DNA from: Bradyrhizobium monzae
GTDB lineage: Bacteria; Pseudomonadota; Alphaproteobacteria; Rhizobiales; Xanthobacteraceae
Assembly (NCBI RefSeq): GCF_021458635.1
Contig: NZ_JAIRDQ010000003.1
Location: 558,001 to 622,000 of the forward strand
Direction: 5' to 3'
DNA length: 64,000 nucleotides
Within the stretch, counting starts at the first letter, position 1. Every line of letters begins with the position of its first letter. Below are positions 24,501 through 33,098 of this stretch, one piece after another. The position numbers and the translations under genes were made by a program. The notes beneath the pieces are model-generated. The model saw only the letters and a program-made list of their open reading frames with translations, searched no databases and was not told the origin of the DNA.

Positions 24501-25504
24501 GCGCCCGACTTATTCATCAGCATCGTATGGGTATTGCTGGGTGCGTTGGACAGCGTGTAGTTCAGATCCGCGCCGGTATGAGCGCTGCCGTCGTCACCAT
24601 GGCTCAAGATGGTCGTCAGGTTGTGGACCGCGACCGCGGCTTCCTTCGGTGTTCCGTCTGAATTGAAAAGACCGAAATGGGCTTCCTTGGCGCCACGAGA
24701 CGCCGAGGATGGCGAGTCGAACAGCTCGTAAATATAGGTGGCGGACGATCCGTCTTCATACGCCATGAGCAGATTGGAGAGCACAAGCTTCGCCTGCGCG
24801 TCGTCATTGACGCCGATGCCGACGGTGCTTGCCAACGTCGTATAACCGGTCTCCGTCACGATGACCGGATCGTTGGTCGAAATATCTTTCGCCAGAGCAA
24901 GATCTTGCTCGATCTGACCATCGGCAAGCGCGCCTGTGTGGACATAGACGTGTGCATTCGCCGCATCCGAGTAGGCGCTCATGTCGCCGACCGAGGCGTT
25001 CATCGCATCGGTCTGGTTCCCGATGCTGAAGTTGACGACGGTGACATTGCTGAGAGCACCGTTGGCCTTCACAGCAGCATAAAGAGCCTCCTGGAATGCC
25101 GCGGCCCCTTCAAGCGACGTCATCCCGTTGTAGGAGAAGGAATTCAGATTGGCTTCATTGATGCCTTCGATGGACAGCAGAGCGCCCGGGTGCTCCGTCT
25201 TGAACTCCGCAAGAGCCGCGACATAGCTGGCCAGCCCGCTGCTGCCGGACCCAGGCAGAACGTAGCTGACGCGGAAGTCGAAAGAGACGCCCGCATTGGC
25301 AAGTGCGTCGATGACAGCATTTGCATGCCCGGTGGCGCTGTAGGAGTCGCGAACGTGGCTGATGCCCAGATAGTCCAGACTACTGATGATCAGGCTGGAG
25401 TTGGTGTATGCGTCGATATAGCTGCCCGCGTTGGTGTTGATACCGAGGGAATTCAAGAAACTCGACGCAGTAGTAGCCGACATGTAGAGCACCCCATTGA
25501 CCAT
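21518..25504 (-). CDS. Giant repeat protein: clan GH-A-like glycosidase domain, 117-aa tandem repeats, RTX-like C-terminus
   Basis: The 1328-residue product has no N-terminal signal. Residues ~15-300 look like a TIM-barrel glycoside hydrolase of clan GH-A: SLDYLGISHVRDS, SIEGINEANLNSF with candidate acid/base Glu117, VIVTETGYTTLAS with candidate nucleophile Glu218, then FGLFNSDGTPKEAA. A beta-rich linker follows (300-530), then six tandem units of 117 residues (DGSSEVYVYNITGQSYTSTH..LIERFHADGSYQYK..YDYYTSAG). The end is LVGGTGNDTFYF, GGNDTV and a final DYFMFS, like an RTX/type I secretion C-terminus. A secreted enzyme acting on the exopolysaccharide is the natural inference. A start at 25483 is equally possible. 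It is a paralogue of the 41197 gene. Confidence 0.8.
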   Translation of the reverse strand: MVNGVLYMSATTASSFLNSLGINTNAGSYIDAYTNSSLIISSLDYLGISHVRDSYSATGHANAVIDALANAGVSFDFRVSYVLPGSGSSGLASYVAALAEFKTEHPGALLSIEGINEANLNSFSYNGMTSLEGAAAFQEALYAAVKANGALSNVTVVNFSIGNQTDAMNASVGDMSAYSDAANAHVYVHTGALADGQIEQDLALAKDISTNDPVIVTETGYTTLASTVGIGVNDDAQAKLVLSNLLMAYEDGSSATYIYELFDSPSSASRGAKEAHFGLFNSDGTPKEAAVAVHNLTTILSHGDDGSAHTGADLNYTLSNAPSNTHTMLMNKSGAVSDLVVWADTIGWDSATQTEITTPATTVTVNLGQVESAVYVYDPLTGTAPIAVYYNTSTIQISLSDHPLVIEVGATAAAGEGTTTVNYDLTMTSADFVAQMDTLVSAAGLEKVTLTDSHVLAISSPETMQYVIAHYGDLLSKISGGYSFSITWGGTGWSEEQDFDASGTLTETTVWGVSSSGAIISKSVTLADGRVDYYHYGVTGQAYTSDHTAYDVSGKVTLIERFNADGSYQYKAAYNTDGSKVYDYYSSTGALSTEVSVTSASTVTTTYDTATGYKLRAYTSNSDGSADNKVYTNGVLTKDNVLHKDGSSEVYAYNITGQSYTSTHQVADASGKVTLIERFHADGSYQYKVTYNADGSKVYDYYTSAGAHSSEIAVTSTATTTTTYDTTTGDKLIVYTANADGSADNKAYTNGVLMKDNVLNKDGSSEVYVYNITGQSYTSTHQVADASGKVTLIERFHADGTYQYKVVYNADGSKVYDYYTTAGVHSSEIVATSTATTTITYDTTTGDKLNVYAANVDGSADNKAYTNGVLMKDNVLNKDGSSEVYVYNITGQSYTSTHQVGDTSGRVTLIERFHADGSYQYKAAYNTDGSKVYDYYTTAGAHSSEIAVTSAATTTTTYDTTTGYKLIVYTANVDGSADNKTYANDVLMKDNVLHKDGSSEVYVYNITGQSYTSTHQASDASGNVTLVERLHSDGTYDYKAAYHSDGSKLYDYYTSAGKLSTEVSVTSTGTTTSTYDTLAGNKLTEYTANVDGSADNKTYTNGVLTKDSILHTDGSSDVYAYQITGQSYTSIHQTSDASGGVTLIERFHSDGSYDYLEKHNSDGSKDISNYSSAGAILNHTLIKADGSRAVDYYSQDGTGDIRTDTTDTNSNLTMREYTHTNGNHEVYAYSDNLKLVGGTGNDTFYFRSTSGGTVTYQGGNDTVYSFNTDAASAGTDKISISSSLAANFSGLHIAQQGSDALITLDSHDTILIKGVTVANLHSDYFMFS
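21990..23900 (-). repeat. Tandem coding repeat, 351-bp period, about six units
   Basis: Within the giant protein gene a 351-base unit (117 codons) recurs; for example the block encoding DGSADNK lies near 22220, 22567, 22920, 23270 and 23620. Central units are very similar at DNA level, while the first and last are diverged or truncated. The pattern implies recent internal duplication and possible length variation by recombination. It is a coding repeat, not a CRISPR array. Confidence 0.85.
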
Positions 25505-25987
25505 GGCGCTCAGACTAAGCAGCCATCTCTAACAGCCTCGCTTCAAGAATGCTAAAATTGCCCGCTTTTCCGCGAACTTTTCCGGAAGCTCGATCGTTTC
25601 TCAACAACTCGCGTCGCCTTCATCGGTTGCCCTCTATCGCAGGACATCCACCCGTATTTTCACGGGTTCAGAGATACTCTTCGTTGTCCTCAAGGCGCGG
25701 TTCCTGTCCGGGATGAGCGGCGCAGCCGCAGCACCACCGGCTGCCGTCACTTAACCATCGACGCTTTTCCGAATCGGCTCGCGACCACCCGCTCTCTCCG
25801 ACTCCAGCAAGCTGAAAGCGTGGCTCGCCTTCAATCAGGCGATGGCAACTATGCCTGCGATCACCGAATGAAGGCGCCCCGCCAAGCTCCGATGGTCCGC
25901 CTGCTTTTCGTTTGGATGGTGAGGACGCCAATGATCCCATCGTCTGAGAAAACGACCGGACCGTTGGCGCACCAGACATACGAAGGG
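25505..25987. other. Intergenic region (483 bp), nothing recognised
   Basis: Lies between the start of the giant protein gene and the stop of ugd. Both are on the minus strand, so it should contain the promoter of the giant gene and a terminator for ugd. A CACGGG-type inverted sequence occurs near 25660 but no convincing hairpin with T tract. Open frames here have no ribosome site or family-like sequence. Confidence 0.35.
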
Positions 25988-27310
25988 TCAACCGCGGCTC
26001 GGCTCCTTCGACCGGCCGACGCTTTCATAGACGAAACCGGCAGCCTGCATGTCTTCAGGAAGATAGACGTTGCGGAGGTCAACGACGACGGGTTGCGCCA
26101 TGGTCTCCTTCAGCCGGTCGAGATCGAGCGCGCGGAACTGCACCCATTCGGTGACGATGACGAGCGCATCGGCGCCCTCAGCGCAGGAATAGGCGTCCTC
26201 GCAATAGGTGATGTTGGGCAGTTCGCCCTTGGCCTGCTCCATGCCGACCGGATCGAACGCCTTCACCTTGGCGCCCATGTCGAGGAGGCCGGTGACCAGC
26301 GGAATCGATGGCGCATCGCGCATGTCGTCCGTATCAGGCTTAAAGGTGAGACCAAGCACGGCGATGGTCTTGCCGCGCAGCGAGCCGCCGAGTGCCTGGC
26401 TTACTTTTCGCGCCATCGCGCGCTTGCGGTTCTCGTTGACCGCCAGCACGGATTCGACGATGCGCAAGCTCACGTCGTAGTCCTGCGCGATCTTGATCAG
26501 CGCCTTGGTGTCCTTCGGGAAGCAGGAGCCGCCGAAGCCCGGGCCGGCGTGCAGGAATTTTGTGCCGATGCGGTTGTCCAGGCCAATGCCGCGCGCGACT
26601 TCCTGGACGTTGGCGCCGACCTTTTCGGAGAGATCCGCGATCTCGTTGATGAAGGTGATCTTGGTCGCGAGGAACGCGTTGGCGGCGTATTTGATCATCT
26701 CGGCGGTGCGACGTTCCGTGAACATCAGCGGCGCCTGGTTCAGCGACAGCGGGCGATAGATGTCGCCCATCACCTTGCGGCCGCGCTCGTCGGACGTGCC
26801 GACGACGACGCGATCGGGGAATTTGAAGTCGCGGATCGCGGCGCCCTCGCGCAGGAACTCCGGATTGGAGGCGACGACGACGTCGGCCTTGGGATTGGCC
26901 TCGCGGATGATGCGCTCGACCTCGTCACCGGTGCCGACCGGAACGGTCGACTTCGTCACCACGACGGTGAATCCGGACAGCGACTGCGCGATCTCTTTCG
27001 CGGCAGCGTAGACGTAGGAGAGATCGGCATGGCCGTCGCCGCGACGCGAGGGCGTACCGACCGCGATGAACACGGCGTCGGCATCCGCGACCGGCTTCGA
27101 CAGATCGGTGGTGAAGCTCAGGCGCTTGGCCTTCACATTGGTCGCGACCAGCTCGTCGAGGCCCGGCTCGTAGATCGGAATCTCGCCGCGATGAAGGGCC
27201 GCGATTTTCTTCTCGTCCTTGTCGACGCAGATGACGTCGTGACCGAAATCCGCAAAGCAGGCCCCGGACACCAGTCCCACATAACCGGTGCCGATCATCG
27301 CAATTCGCAT
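25988..27310 (-). CDS. ugd: UDP-glucose 6-dehydrogenase
   Basis: Oxidises UDP-glucose to UDP-glucuronate with two NAD+, in the cytoplasm, for acidic exopolysaccharide. The start at 27310 gives the canonical MRIAMIGTGYVGLVSGACFA NAD-binding opening; the longer frame adds nothing family-like. The 440-residue product carries VFIAVGTPSRRGDGHADLSY, STVPVGTGDE, NPEFLREG, the active-site Cys263 in GPGFGGSCFPKDTKAL, and LGLTFKPDTDDMRDAPS in the C-terminal domain. Length and motifs are those of the rhizobial RkpK/Ugd group. The epimerase gene that uses its product lies 161 bases upstream on the same strand. Confidence 0.95.
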   Translation of the reverse strand: MRIAMIGTGYVGLVSGACFADFGHDVICVDKDEKKIAALHRGEIPIYEPGLDELVATNVKAKRLSFTTDLSKPVADADAVFIAVGTPSRRGDGHADLSYVYAAAKEIAQSLSGFTVVVTKSTVPVGTGDEVERIIREANPKADVVVASNPEFLREGAAIRDFKFPDRVVVGTSDERGRKVMGDIYRPLSLNQAPLMFTERRTAEMIKYAANAFLATKITFINEIADLSEKVGANVQEVARGIGLDNRIGTKFLHAGPGFGGSCFPKDTKALIKIAQDYDVSLRIVESVLAVNENRKRAMARKVSQALGGSLRGKTIAVLGLTFKPDTDDMRDAPSIPLVTGLLDMGAKVKAFDPVGMEQAKGELPNITYCEDAYSCAEGADALVIVTEWVQFRALDLDRLKETMAQPVVVDLRNVYLPEDMQAAGFVYESVGRSKEPSRG

Positions 27311-27471
27311 GAAAAACTCTTTCCGTTGACGACGGATGTTCCGCACTGAACACCCTAGACCATTTCTCTATCCGACCGCACGCCCAACATTAGGGCACAC
27401 TGCTTCGCAAGCCGAACAAACCTTAACCGTCGCAACCCGATTTTTTTGTGTCTTGCGGTTCGCTTCGGCGA

Positions 27472-28482
27472 TCACACGCCGTGGTAGTTTCGATACCATT
27501 CGACGAAACGCGCGAGGCCTTCCGCGATTGGCGTCGACGGCGCGAAACCGACATCGCGCTGGAGGGCGGAAATGTCGGCGCGCGTCTCCAGCACGTCGCC
27601 GGCCTGCATCGGCAGCAGCTTGCGGATCGCAGGCTTGCCGATGATCTTCTCGAGCGTCTCGACGAACTCGAGCAGCTTGACCGACTTGTTGTTGCCGATG
27701 TTGTAGACGCGATACGGCGCATAGCTCGACGAATTTTCGGGCTGTTCCGCGTTCCACGCGGGATTCGGAGCTGCGGGCCGATCGAGCGTGCGGATCACGC
27801 CTTCGACGATGTCGTCGACATAGGTGAAGTCGCGCCACATGTCGCCATTATTGAAAATCTTGATCGGCTCATTCGCGAAGATCGCGCGCGTGAACAGATA
27901 AGCGGCCATGTCGGGCCGGCCCCACGGACCGTAGACGGTGAAGAAGCGAAGACCGGTCACCGGCAGCTTGTGAACGTGCGCAAAGGTGTGCGCCATCAGC
28001 TCGTTGGCCTTCTTGCTCGCGGCGTAAAGGCTGACCGGATGATTCACCGATTGCTCGGTCGAATACGGCAAGGTGCGATTGGCACCATAGACCGAGCTCG
28101 ACGAGGCGTAGACCAGATGCGCCAGACCATGGCGCCGGCCGGCCTCGAGCACAGTGACAAAGCCGTCACAATTGGCACGGATGCTGGTGATGGGATCGTC
28201 GATCGAGGCGCGGACGCCCGGCTGCGCGGCAAGGTGGACAACCCGATCGGGCGCGACTTCATCGAATACGCGAGTCACTGCGGCGAAATCGGCAAGGTCG
28301 ATCTCGTGGAAGCCGAAGCCGGGAAGGTGCTTGAGTTTTTCGAGGCGCGCGCGCTTCAGCGCCGGATCGTAATACTGCGTGAACGCATCGATACCGACGA
28401 CCTGTTCGCCACGCGCCAACAGCCGTTCGCAAACATGCATTCCGATAAAGCCAGCAGCTCCGGTAACCACCACAGGGGCCAA
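27472..28482 (-). CDS. lpsL: UDP-glucuronate 4-epimerase (NAD-dependent SDR)
   Basis: Converts UDP-glucuronate to UDP-galacturonate, the precursor of galacturonic acid in the polymer. I choose a TTG start at 28482 because GGAG sits seven bases upstream and the Rossmann motif VVVTGAAGFIGMHVCERLL begins at once; the frame extends further upstream with non-family sequence. The 336-residue product has the extended-SDR features: FTQYYDPALKRARLE typical of UDP-glucuronate epimerases, HLAAQPGVRASI, and catalytic YAASKKANELMA. The C-terminal part has the substrate-binding RDFTYVDDIVEG. Preceded by ugd's reaction in the pathway and adjacent to it on the chromosome. Confidence 0.9.
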   Translation of the reverse strand: MAPVVVTGAAGFIGMHVCERLLARGEQVVGIDAFTQYYDPALKRARLEKLKHLPGFGFHEIDLADFAAVTRVFDEVAPDRVVHLAAQPGVRASIDDPITSIRANCDGFVTVLEAGRRHGLAHLVYASSSSVYGANRTLPYSTEQSVNHPVSLYAASKKANELMAHTFAHVHKLPVTGLRFFTVYGPWGRPDMAAYLFTRAIFANEPIKIFNNGDMWRDFTYVDDIVEGVIRTLDRPAAPNPAWNAEQPENSSSYAPYRVYNIGNNKSVKLLEFVETLEKIIGKPAIRKLLPMQAGDVLETRADISALQRDVGFAPSTPIAEGLARFVEWYRNYHGV

Positions 28483-28708
28483 GGCTAAACTCCGCTGTTT
28501 CGTTCTTCTGCACTGCAATGCCAGACTGGATCGGCGGAGGCAAGGCTTCAGTCCTGCATGGACTGCGCCACCGGAATCATATTGTTGCAAGCCGCGATCG
28601 CGGCCGCCGAAACATGACGGGCTTGCCGTGAAACCGACACGTCTGCGCCTCACTGCGCCAAGCTGCGCCGCCTGATCAGCAAGCGGCCAACTCGGCCGCG
28701 CCGGGAGG

Positions 28709-29524
28709 TCAGCCGCGCTGACTTGCCGAAGCAGGAAAGCAAGGATGCGAGATCGTGAATCCGCGATCCTGAGCGAACCGCCGAAATACCAGACGCACTT
28801 CATCCGGCTGACTACACATCTGATTCAGCAACACCGCCTGCGTCGCCGCCGACGCGGCCTGGTATATGACAAGAGCCGTAGGAAGCTGACGCGCCCCGAC
28901 AATATCGTCGAAGTCATCAAGCGTCTGCTGCTTGAGCTTTTCAGGCAAGAAGCCGTATGCCCGCAACGCAAGGGGCGCCCGGAACAGCTGCACCCACATC
29001 TCATGCGGCGCAAAAGTGTAGGACTGGGTCAGATAGGAAATGGCGCTCGGACTGAAGCCGAGCGTGCGAATTTCCGCCCAGTAGAGTGCCAGCCAACCAA
29101 TCGATTCTGAAGGCGAGCAGGCGATCAGCTGTTTGGCCGCGCCCGTGACGTTCGGCAGCCTCAAATCCATAGCGGCCGCGTCGCCGGCTTCGATGGCATT
29201 GCTCAACAGCCGCAGCTGAATCAACACCACGTTGCGGCTCAGCTTCGGATCGCAGAGCCCTTTCGCGTCGCTACCAACGCGGGTCACAATCCGCTCGAGC
29301 GCAGAGTCGTCGTAGCGCTCGCCGCGCATCAGGTGCGACGCGAGGTCCCGCAAGGTCGGCCGAAATGTGTAACTTGCGACCGACCCCAGCCAGATGAGCG
29401 CCAATACCACGAGAATCGCATTCAAAACGGCGGCTGAGAGCGCCACAGATCGAGGCGCTGCCTGCGGCACGTCAGCTCTGCTCGATGTAGTAGTCGGAGT
29501 AATGTCGCCCCTTGTAAGACTCAA
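28709..29524 (-). CDS. Hypothetical membrane-anchored protein of the EPS locus
   Basis: I do not recognise a family. The 271-residue protein has a hydrophilic N-terminus, one membrane segment at about residues 27-49 (VALSAAVLNAILVVLALIWL), and a large mainly helical part on the far side. That part has IVTRVGSDAKGLCDPKLSRN, LIACSPSESIGWLALYWAE and MCSQPDEVRLVFRRFAQDRG. Its tetratricopeptide-like rhythm (LALYWAEIRTLG, SYLTQSYTFAPHE) is suggestive only. The start overlaps the end of the Wzc-type kinase gene by 53 bases, so the two are almost certainly co-translated and it may assist assembly or export. Confidence 0.7.
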   Translation of the reverse strand: MSLTRGDITPTTTSSRADVPQAAPRSVALSAAVLNAILVVLALIWLGSVASYTFRPTLRDLASHLMRGERYDDSALERIVTRVGSDAKGLCDPKLSRNVVLIQLRLLSNAIEAGDAAAMDLRLPNVTGAAKQLIACSPSESIGWLALYWAEIRTLGFSPSAISYLTQSYTFAPHEMWVQLFRAPLALRAYGFLPEKLKQQTLDDFDDIVGARQLPTALVIYQAASAATQAVLLNQMCSQPDEVRLVFRRFAQDRGFTISHPCFPASASQRG

Positions 29525-31685
29525 TCCGCTTCAACGTTTTTGGATTGGCTCTATTGAGAACGATTCCAACGATCTTGTTCTTGAAAACGTCCAGCTCCGT
29601 AAGCGACTCGTGCACCGCCGCCCGGCGTGTCTTGCCCCATTCTACGACATACACGATGGCGTCGACCAAATGCCCTGCCGCCTTAGCATCCGTCACCGGC
29701 AGCACGGGGGCCAGATCCACGAAGATATAGTCATATTGCTTCCGGGCGGCCTTGAGGAACTCCGCCATCGCAGCAGAAGCAAGCAGATCGGCAGAATTGA
29801 CCAATCTGGTCTGCACGACCGAGGGCAAGAAATTGAGCTTCGAATGGCGATCGACCTGAACATGCCGCTCGAACTGGTTTGGCTCCGCGAGGGCCTCGAC
29901 CAATCCGGTCTTGGCTGCAGGAGCAAGCTTGCGCGTCAAGGCCTGCGTGTGCAGGTCACCGTCAATCAACAGGGTCCGATGTCCCGTGAGCGACGCCAAT
30001 TGGGCCAGATTGGCAGCGACGGTCGTCTTGCCTTCCTTTGGAAGCGACGAGACAATGGCGATGACATTCATCTCTCTCGATAGACGAGCCAGATCCACTG
30101 CCGTTTTCACATTCCGAAGCGTCTCGGCGAAGCGCGAGAACGGGTGTTCGAGAGCATATCGTGCGAGCGATGCCCCCCCCGCATCTGAGGCAGAACCGTC
30201 CAGCCCATCCGACTTGATCTCGGGGAGCGTACCCAGACACTGGAGCGCGGTTTCACCTTCCACCTCCATGGGCGTTCGGAGCACTTCAGTCAGCAATTCC
30301 TTGGCTACTGCACCACCTACGCCGAAACACAACCCACCAACGAGGCCACCGAGCAGGAGCAGACCGATCCTCGGCCAGCTCTTCTTATCCGGCTTTTGCG
30401 CCGTGCTGATGATCCGCGCTTCGCTGATCGGGAAGCTCTGGTTCTGCGTGGCTTCCTGAAGTTGCTGGAGGAAGTTATTGTACAAAGTTCGATAAGTATC
30501 GGCGGCACTTTCGAGATTGCGCAGCTTCACTTGGGCTTGGCTCGCGCTGCCGGATGCACCTATGAGCTTGTTGAGATCGCCGTCGAGAGAACTCTCCCGG
30601 CTTCGCGCAATCTCGTAGTCGCTCTTGTAGGCATCGGCAATCCGCCTGACCTCATCCTTGATCGCCCGCCGCAGCTCTTGCATTTTCGAAGCCAGGTTGA
30701 TCGATGCCTGGTGATCCTTCCCGTACTTGTTGGACCAGTCAGCATATTGGGCCGAAAGATCAAGATACTGGGCCCGCAGGCGCGTGATGACGGTATTGTT
30801 CAGCGCATCAGTGACGGTGGGCTGGGCGAGATCCTGGTCGGTGATCGAATTGATGCGGTCGAGACGCGCCTTGGCCTCGGCAGTCGCGGCCCGGGCCTGA
30901 ATCAGCTGAGTGTTGACGTCGGACAATTGCTGCTCACTCATGAGCCCCTTGCTCGTCCCGACGATATTGTTCTCGGTCTTGAAGGTCTGAACCGCGCGGT
31001 CGGCATCCATGGCCTGCTGCTGAAGTTCCGCGCTTCGGCGCTGCAACCACTCGCTCGCCCGTTTCGTCGACTGGTATTTCGCCTCCAGAACGCCAACCAT
31101 ATACTGGTCAGCCAAAGCGTTGGCGATACGCGCCGCTTTTTCCGGCTCCGTGGACTTGAATGACAGCGTGAGAACGTAGGTAACGCCGACCCTCTCCACC
31201 TTCAGATTCTTCTTCAGGGCGGCGACGACCATCCGCTTGACGAAATCCTTGGACTCGGGCTCGGCGACCCCCAGCACACTCACGACTGCGCCGATGATGT
31301 GAGAGACCAGATCGCCTTCAACGTACTCCGGATCGCTCGTAAGATTCATCGAATCGACAACCGATCGGATCATGTCGTCGGACGAAAGAAGCTCAACCTG
31401 GCTCTCCACGAAGCCAGGATCGATCAGAGTGCTATTGGCGTCCGTTGACTTGCTCAGAAGTTGCGCCTGGCGCGTATCCACCAGGATGCTGACCGAGGCC
31501 GTGTAATAAGGGGTGGCCGTCAGCGCGTATGCCAAGACCAAGGCAAGAAAACAGCCGACGACCGTGGCGATCAAGGGCCACTGCCGACGGACAATATCTA
31601 TTGCTCGCTCGAACGTCAGCACAGCCGTATTGAACGGGAACGTCAAAGGCTGGCCAGGCTCAAAGTTGCTGCGAGGCTGATACAT
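29472..31685 (-). CDS. Polysaccharide co-polymerase with BY-kinase domain (Wzc/ExoP type)
   Basis: Controls chain length and export in Wzy-dependent polysaccharide assembly, as an inner-membrane oligomer. The 737-residue protein has an N-terminal Wzz domain with a first membrane segment near 37-62 (IATVVGCFLALVLAYAL) and long periplasmic coiled coils (residues ~200-420, TFKTENNIVG, LRRAIKDEVRRIADAYKSDY). A second membrane segment lies near 430-455, then a bacterial tyrosine kinase domain with Walker A SSLPKEGKTTVAANL, Walker A' TLLIDGDLH and Walker B YIFVDLAPV. It ends in a tyrosine cluster YKGRHYSDYY, the usual autophosphorylation tail. Confidence 0.93.
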   Translation of the reverse strand: MYQPRSNFEPGQPLTFPFNTAVLTFERAIDIVRRQWPLIATVVGCFLALVLAYALTATPYYTASVSILVDTRQAQLLSKSTDANSTLIDPGFVESQVELLSSDDMIRSVVDSMNLTSDPEYVEGDLVSHIIGAVVSVLGVAEPESKDFVKRMVVAALKKNLKVERVGVTYVLTLSFKSTEPEKAARIANALADQYMVGVLEAKYQSTKRASEWLQRRSAELQQQAMDADRAVQTFKTENNIVGTSKGLMSEQQLSDVNTQLIQARAATAEAKARLDRINSITDQDLAQPTVTDALNNTVITRLRAQYLDLSAQYADWSNKYGKDHQASINLASKMQELRRAIKDEVRRIADAYKSDYEIARSRESSLDGDLNKLIGASGSASQAQVKLRNLESAADTYRTLYNNFLQQLQEATQNQSFPISEARIISTAQKPDKKSWPRIGLLLLGGLVGGLCFGVGGAVAKELLTEVLRTPMEVEGETALQCLGTLPEIKSDGLDGSASDAGGASLARYALEHPFSRFAETLRNVKTAVDLARLSREMNVIAIVSSLPKEGKTTVAANLAQLASLTGHRTLLIDGDLHTQALTRKLAPAAKTGLVEALAEPNQFERHVQVDRHSKLNFLPSVVQTRLVNSADLLASAAMAEFLKAARKQYDYIFVDLAPVLPVTDAKAAGHLVDAIVYVVEWGKTRRAAVHESLTELDVFKNKIVGIVLNRANPKTLKRIESYKGRHYSDYYIEQS

Positions 31686-31694
31686 GTTTCACTT

Positions 31695-32231
31695 TTATTG
31701 TGGTGGAAGCTCAAGGGGGAGCGGAACGGGAGCGAACGGATCGGCGACGTCCATGTTCCACTCGCCGTTGAACAACGAATTGGGCCGATTTACCGGAGCG
31801 CTCTGGACGGGAATCTGGGGCGTCGATTCAGAATCAACCGAAGCATAGCCTGCGCTCACGGATGAGTCTTGCAAGCCTCGCGTGAAGTCGATGATGCTTT
31901 GGACCGCTTTGGGATCGACAGGACCGCAATGCTGCGCGGCGCGGGCCATTCCACGACCAATCGCGGCACGGTTTGTCGCAGGAGCGAGTTGCACCAGCTT
32001 TTTGATCGCGGGCAGAAGATCTGGGTTACTCGCCAGATATTCGGTCACCTTCTGCTCGATTTTGGATCGATCATTCTTGGCGTATTTCAACAAATGTTCC
32101 GGATCATCGGCAAACAAGCGAAGCTCCAACGACGGAGTTCGCAGGAGAAGCGGCAAGCAACCAGCCGCCGTGGCCGGCGAAAGACCGATCACAGCGAACA
32201 AGAACAGAAGGGCAGGCACAAAACGTGCCAT
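31695..32231 (-). CDS. Small exported hypothetical protein of the EPS locus
   Basis: The 178-residue protein opens with a signal peptide (MARFVPALLFLFAVIGLSPA..TAAG). The mature part has EYLASNPDLLPAIKKLVQLA, then NRAAIGRGMARAAQHC and a proline-rich C-terminus (PFAPVPLPLELPPQ). The segment NRAAIGRGMARAA..C..P resembles NRAIGAGLGTAASTC..P in the protein encoded at 33099, so the two may be distant paralogues. It lies nine bases upstream of the Wzc-type gene and belongs to the same minus-strand operon. The role is unknown, possibly periplasmic accessory to assembly. Confidence 0.7.
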   Translation of the reverse strand: MARFVPALLFLFAVIGLSPATAAGCLPLLLRTPSLELRLFADDPEHLLKYAKNDRSKIEQKVTEYLASNPDLLPAIKKLVQLAPATNRAAIGRGMARAAQHCGPVDPKAVQSIIDFTRGLQDSSVSAGYASVDSESTPQIPVQSAPVNRPNSLFNGEWNMDVADPFAPVPLPLELPPQ

Positions 32232-32375
32232 TATGAGAGCTCACCTGAAGTGAGCCGGGATCGACAGCTCCGAGAAGTCAACTGATGTCACCGTAGATGT
32301 CTGTCCGAGAACGTTGGTTCGGTAGCAGACAAATACGGCAAGTCTTTGTGCGTTGCAAAAAGATTTGTATCTTGC

Positions 32376-32996
32376 CTAGTTTGAGCCGTCTTTCACACTG
32401 CCAAGTCCGGCAAAATCGCGACGATCCTGCTTGGCAATGGACACCCAGACGCGGGGATTTTCACCCGACTCCATCGACACCCACTGATAGTCAAGTCCGC
32501 CCCACCTCTGAACGTCCGAGGCAAGATTGTCCAAGATGTAGTCGCCGTCCTGCAGGCGCGCGACGAGCACCAGATGACCTCCGGCCGGTGCATAGACGAC
32601 CGCCAAACGCAAGGCACTGGCGGGCCAGCCCTTGGCAATGAGCATATGCCGTTTGGTCACGGCGTAGTCGTTGCAATCTCCCGACGTCGGCGAAATCGCC
32701 CAATGGGACCGCAGCGGATCCGTCGATTTGGCCAGCGGGTGTATGCTCTGGTTCACCGTCGCATTGACTTCAGTCAACATCGAGAAGGCCGTATCGCGCT
32801 CCGGCAATCGGGCCTCCGACGAGCTCTGCTCGCACTCTGCAGGGCTGTTCATGCAGAATTTTACGAACGAGAGCGGAGCCAGGACGTTCTGCGCTTCCTT
32901 CAGGAATGAAGCCGAAGGCGCCTTCGCCTGCTCAGCCGCGTAGCACGGCATTGAGAGCCCAACGACGAGCCAAGCCGCGATCAGATGCCGTTTCAT
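32376..32996 (-). CDS. Transglutaminase-like cysteine protease (BTLCP family), exported
   Basis: The start at 32996 is preceded by GGAGG and gives a signal peptide (MKRHLIAAWLVVGLSMPCYA). The 206-residue product has the catalytic triad order of bacterial transglutaminase-like cysteine proteinases: Cys108 in TSGDCNDYAVTKRHMLI, His141 in AGGHLVLVARL, Asp156 in GDYILDNL. The best-known relative, LapG, cleaves large type-I-secreted adhesins in the periplasm. Here the gene lies in the EPS operon, between two small exported proteins. A target could be one of the giant repeat proteins of this locus, but that is inference only. Confidence 0.85.
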   Translation of the reverse strand: MKRHLIAAWLVVGLSMPCYAAEQAKAPSASFLKEAQNVLAPLSFVKFCMNSPAECEQSSSEARLPERDTAFSMLTEVNATVNQSIHPLAKSTDPLRSHWAISPTSGDCNDYAVTKRHMLIAKGWPASALRLAVVYAPAGGHLVLVARLQDGDYILDNLASDVQRWGGLDYQWVSMESGENPRVWVSIAKQDRRDFAGLGSVKDGSN

Positions 32997-33098
32997 CACC
33001 ACCTCCAACGATAAATTCGATGGATTGAATGTAGAGCCGAAACTTCTCAACCTGATTGCGCAATTTCGTAAAATTGCATCTAAACGAAATACAGCCCC

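Noticed and set aside
23381..24661. Plus-strand open frames opposite the giant repeat gene, including one of 426 codons
   Set aside because: They repeat with the 351-bp period because they are shadows of the coding repeats; hydrophobic V/G/R-rich strings are not a real repeat protein.
25820..27349. A 509-codon plus-strand open frame opposite ugd
   Set aside because: No family-like sequence and no ribosome site; the minus strand holds a full UDP-glucose dehydrogenase.
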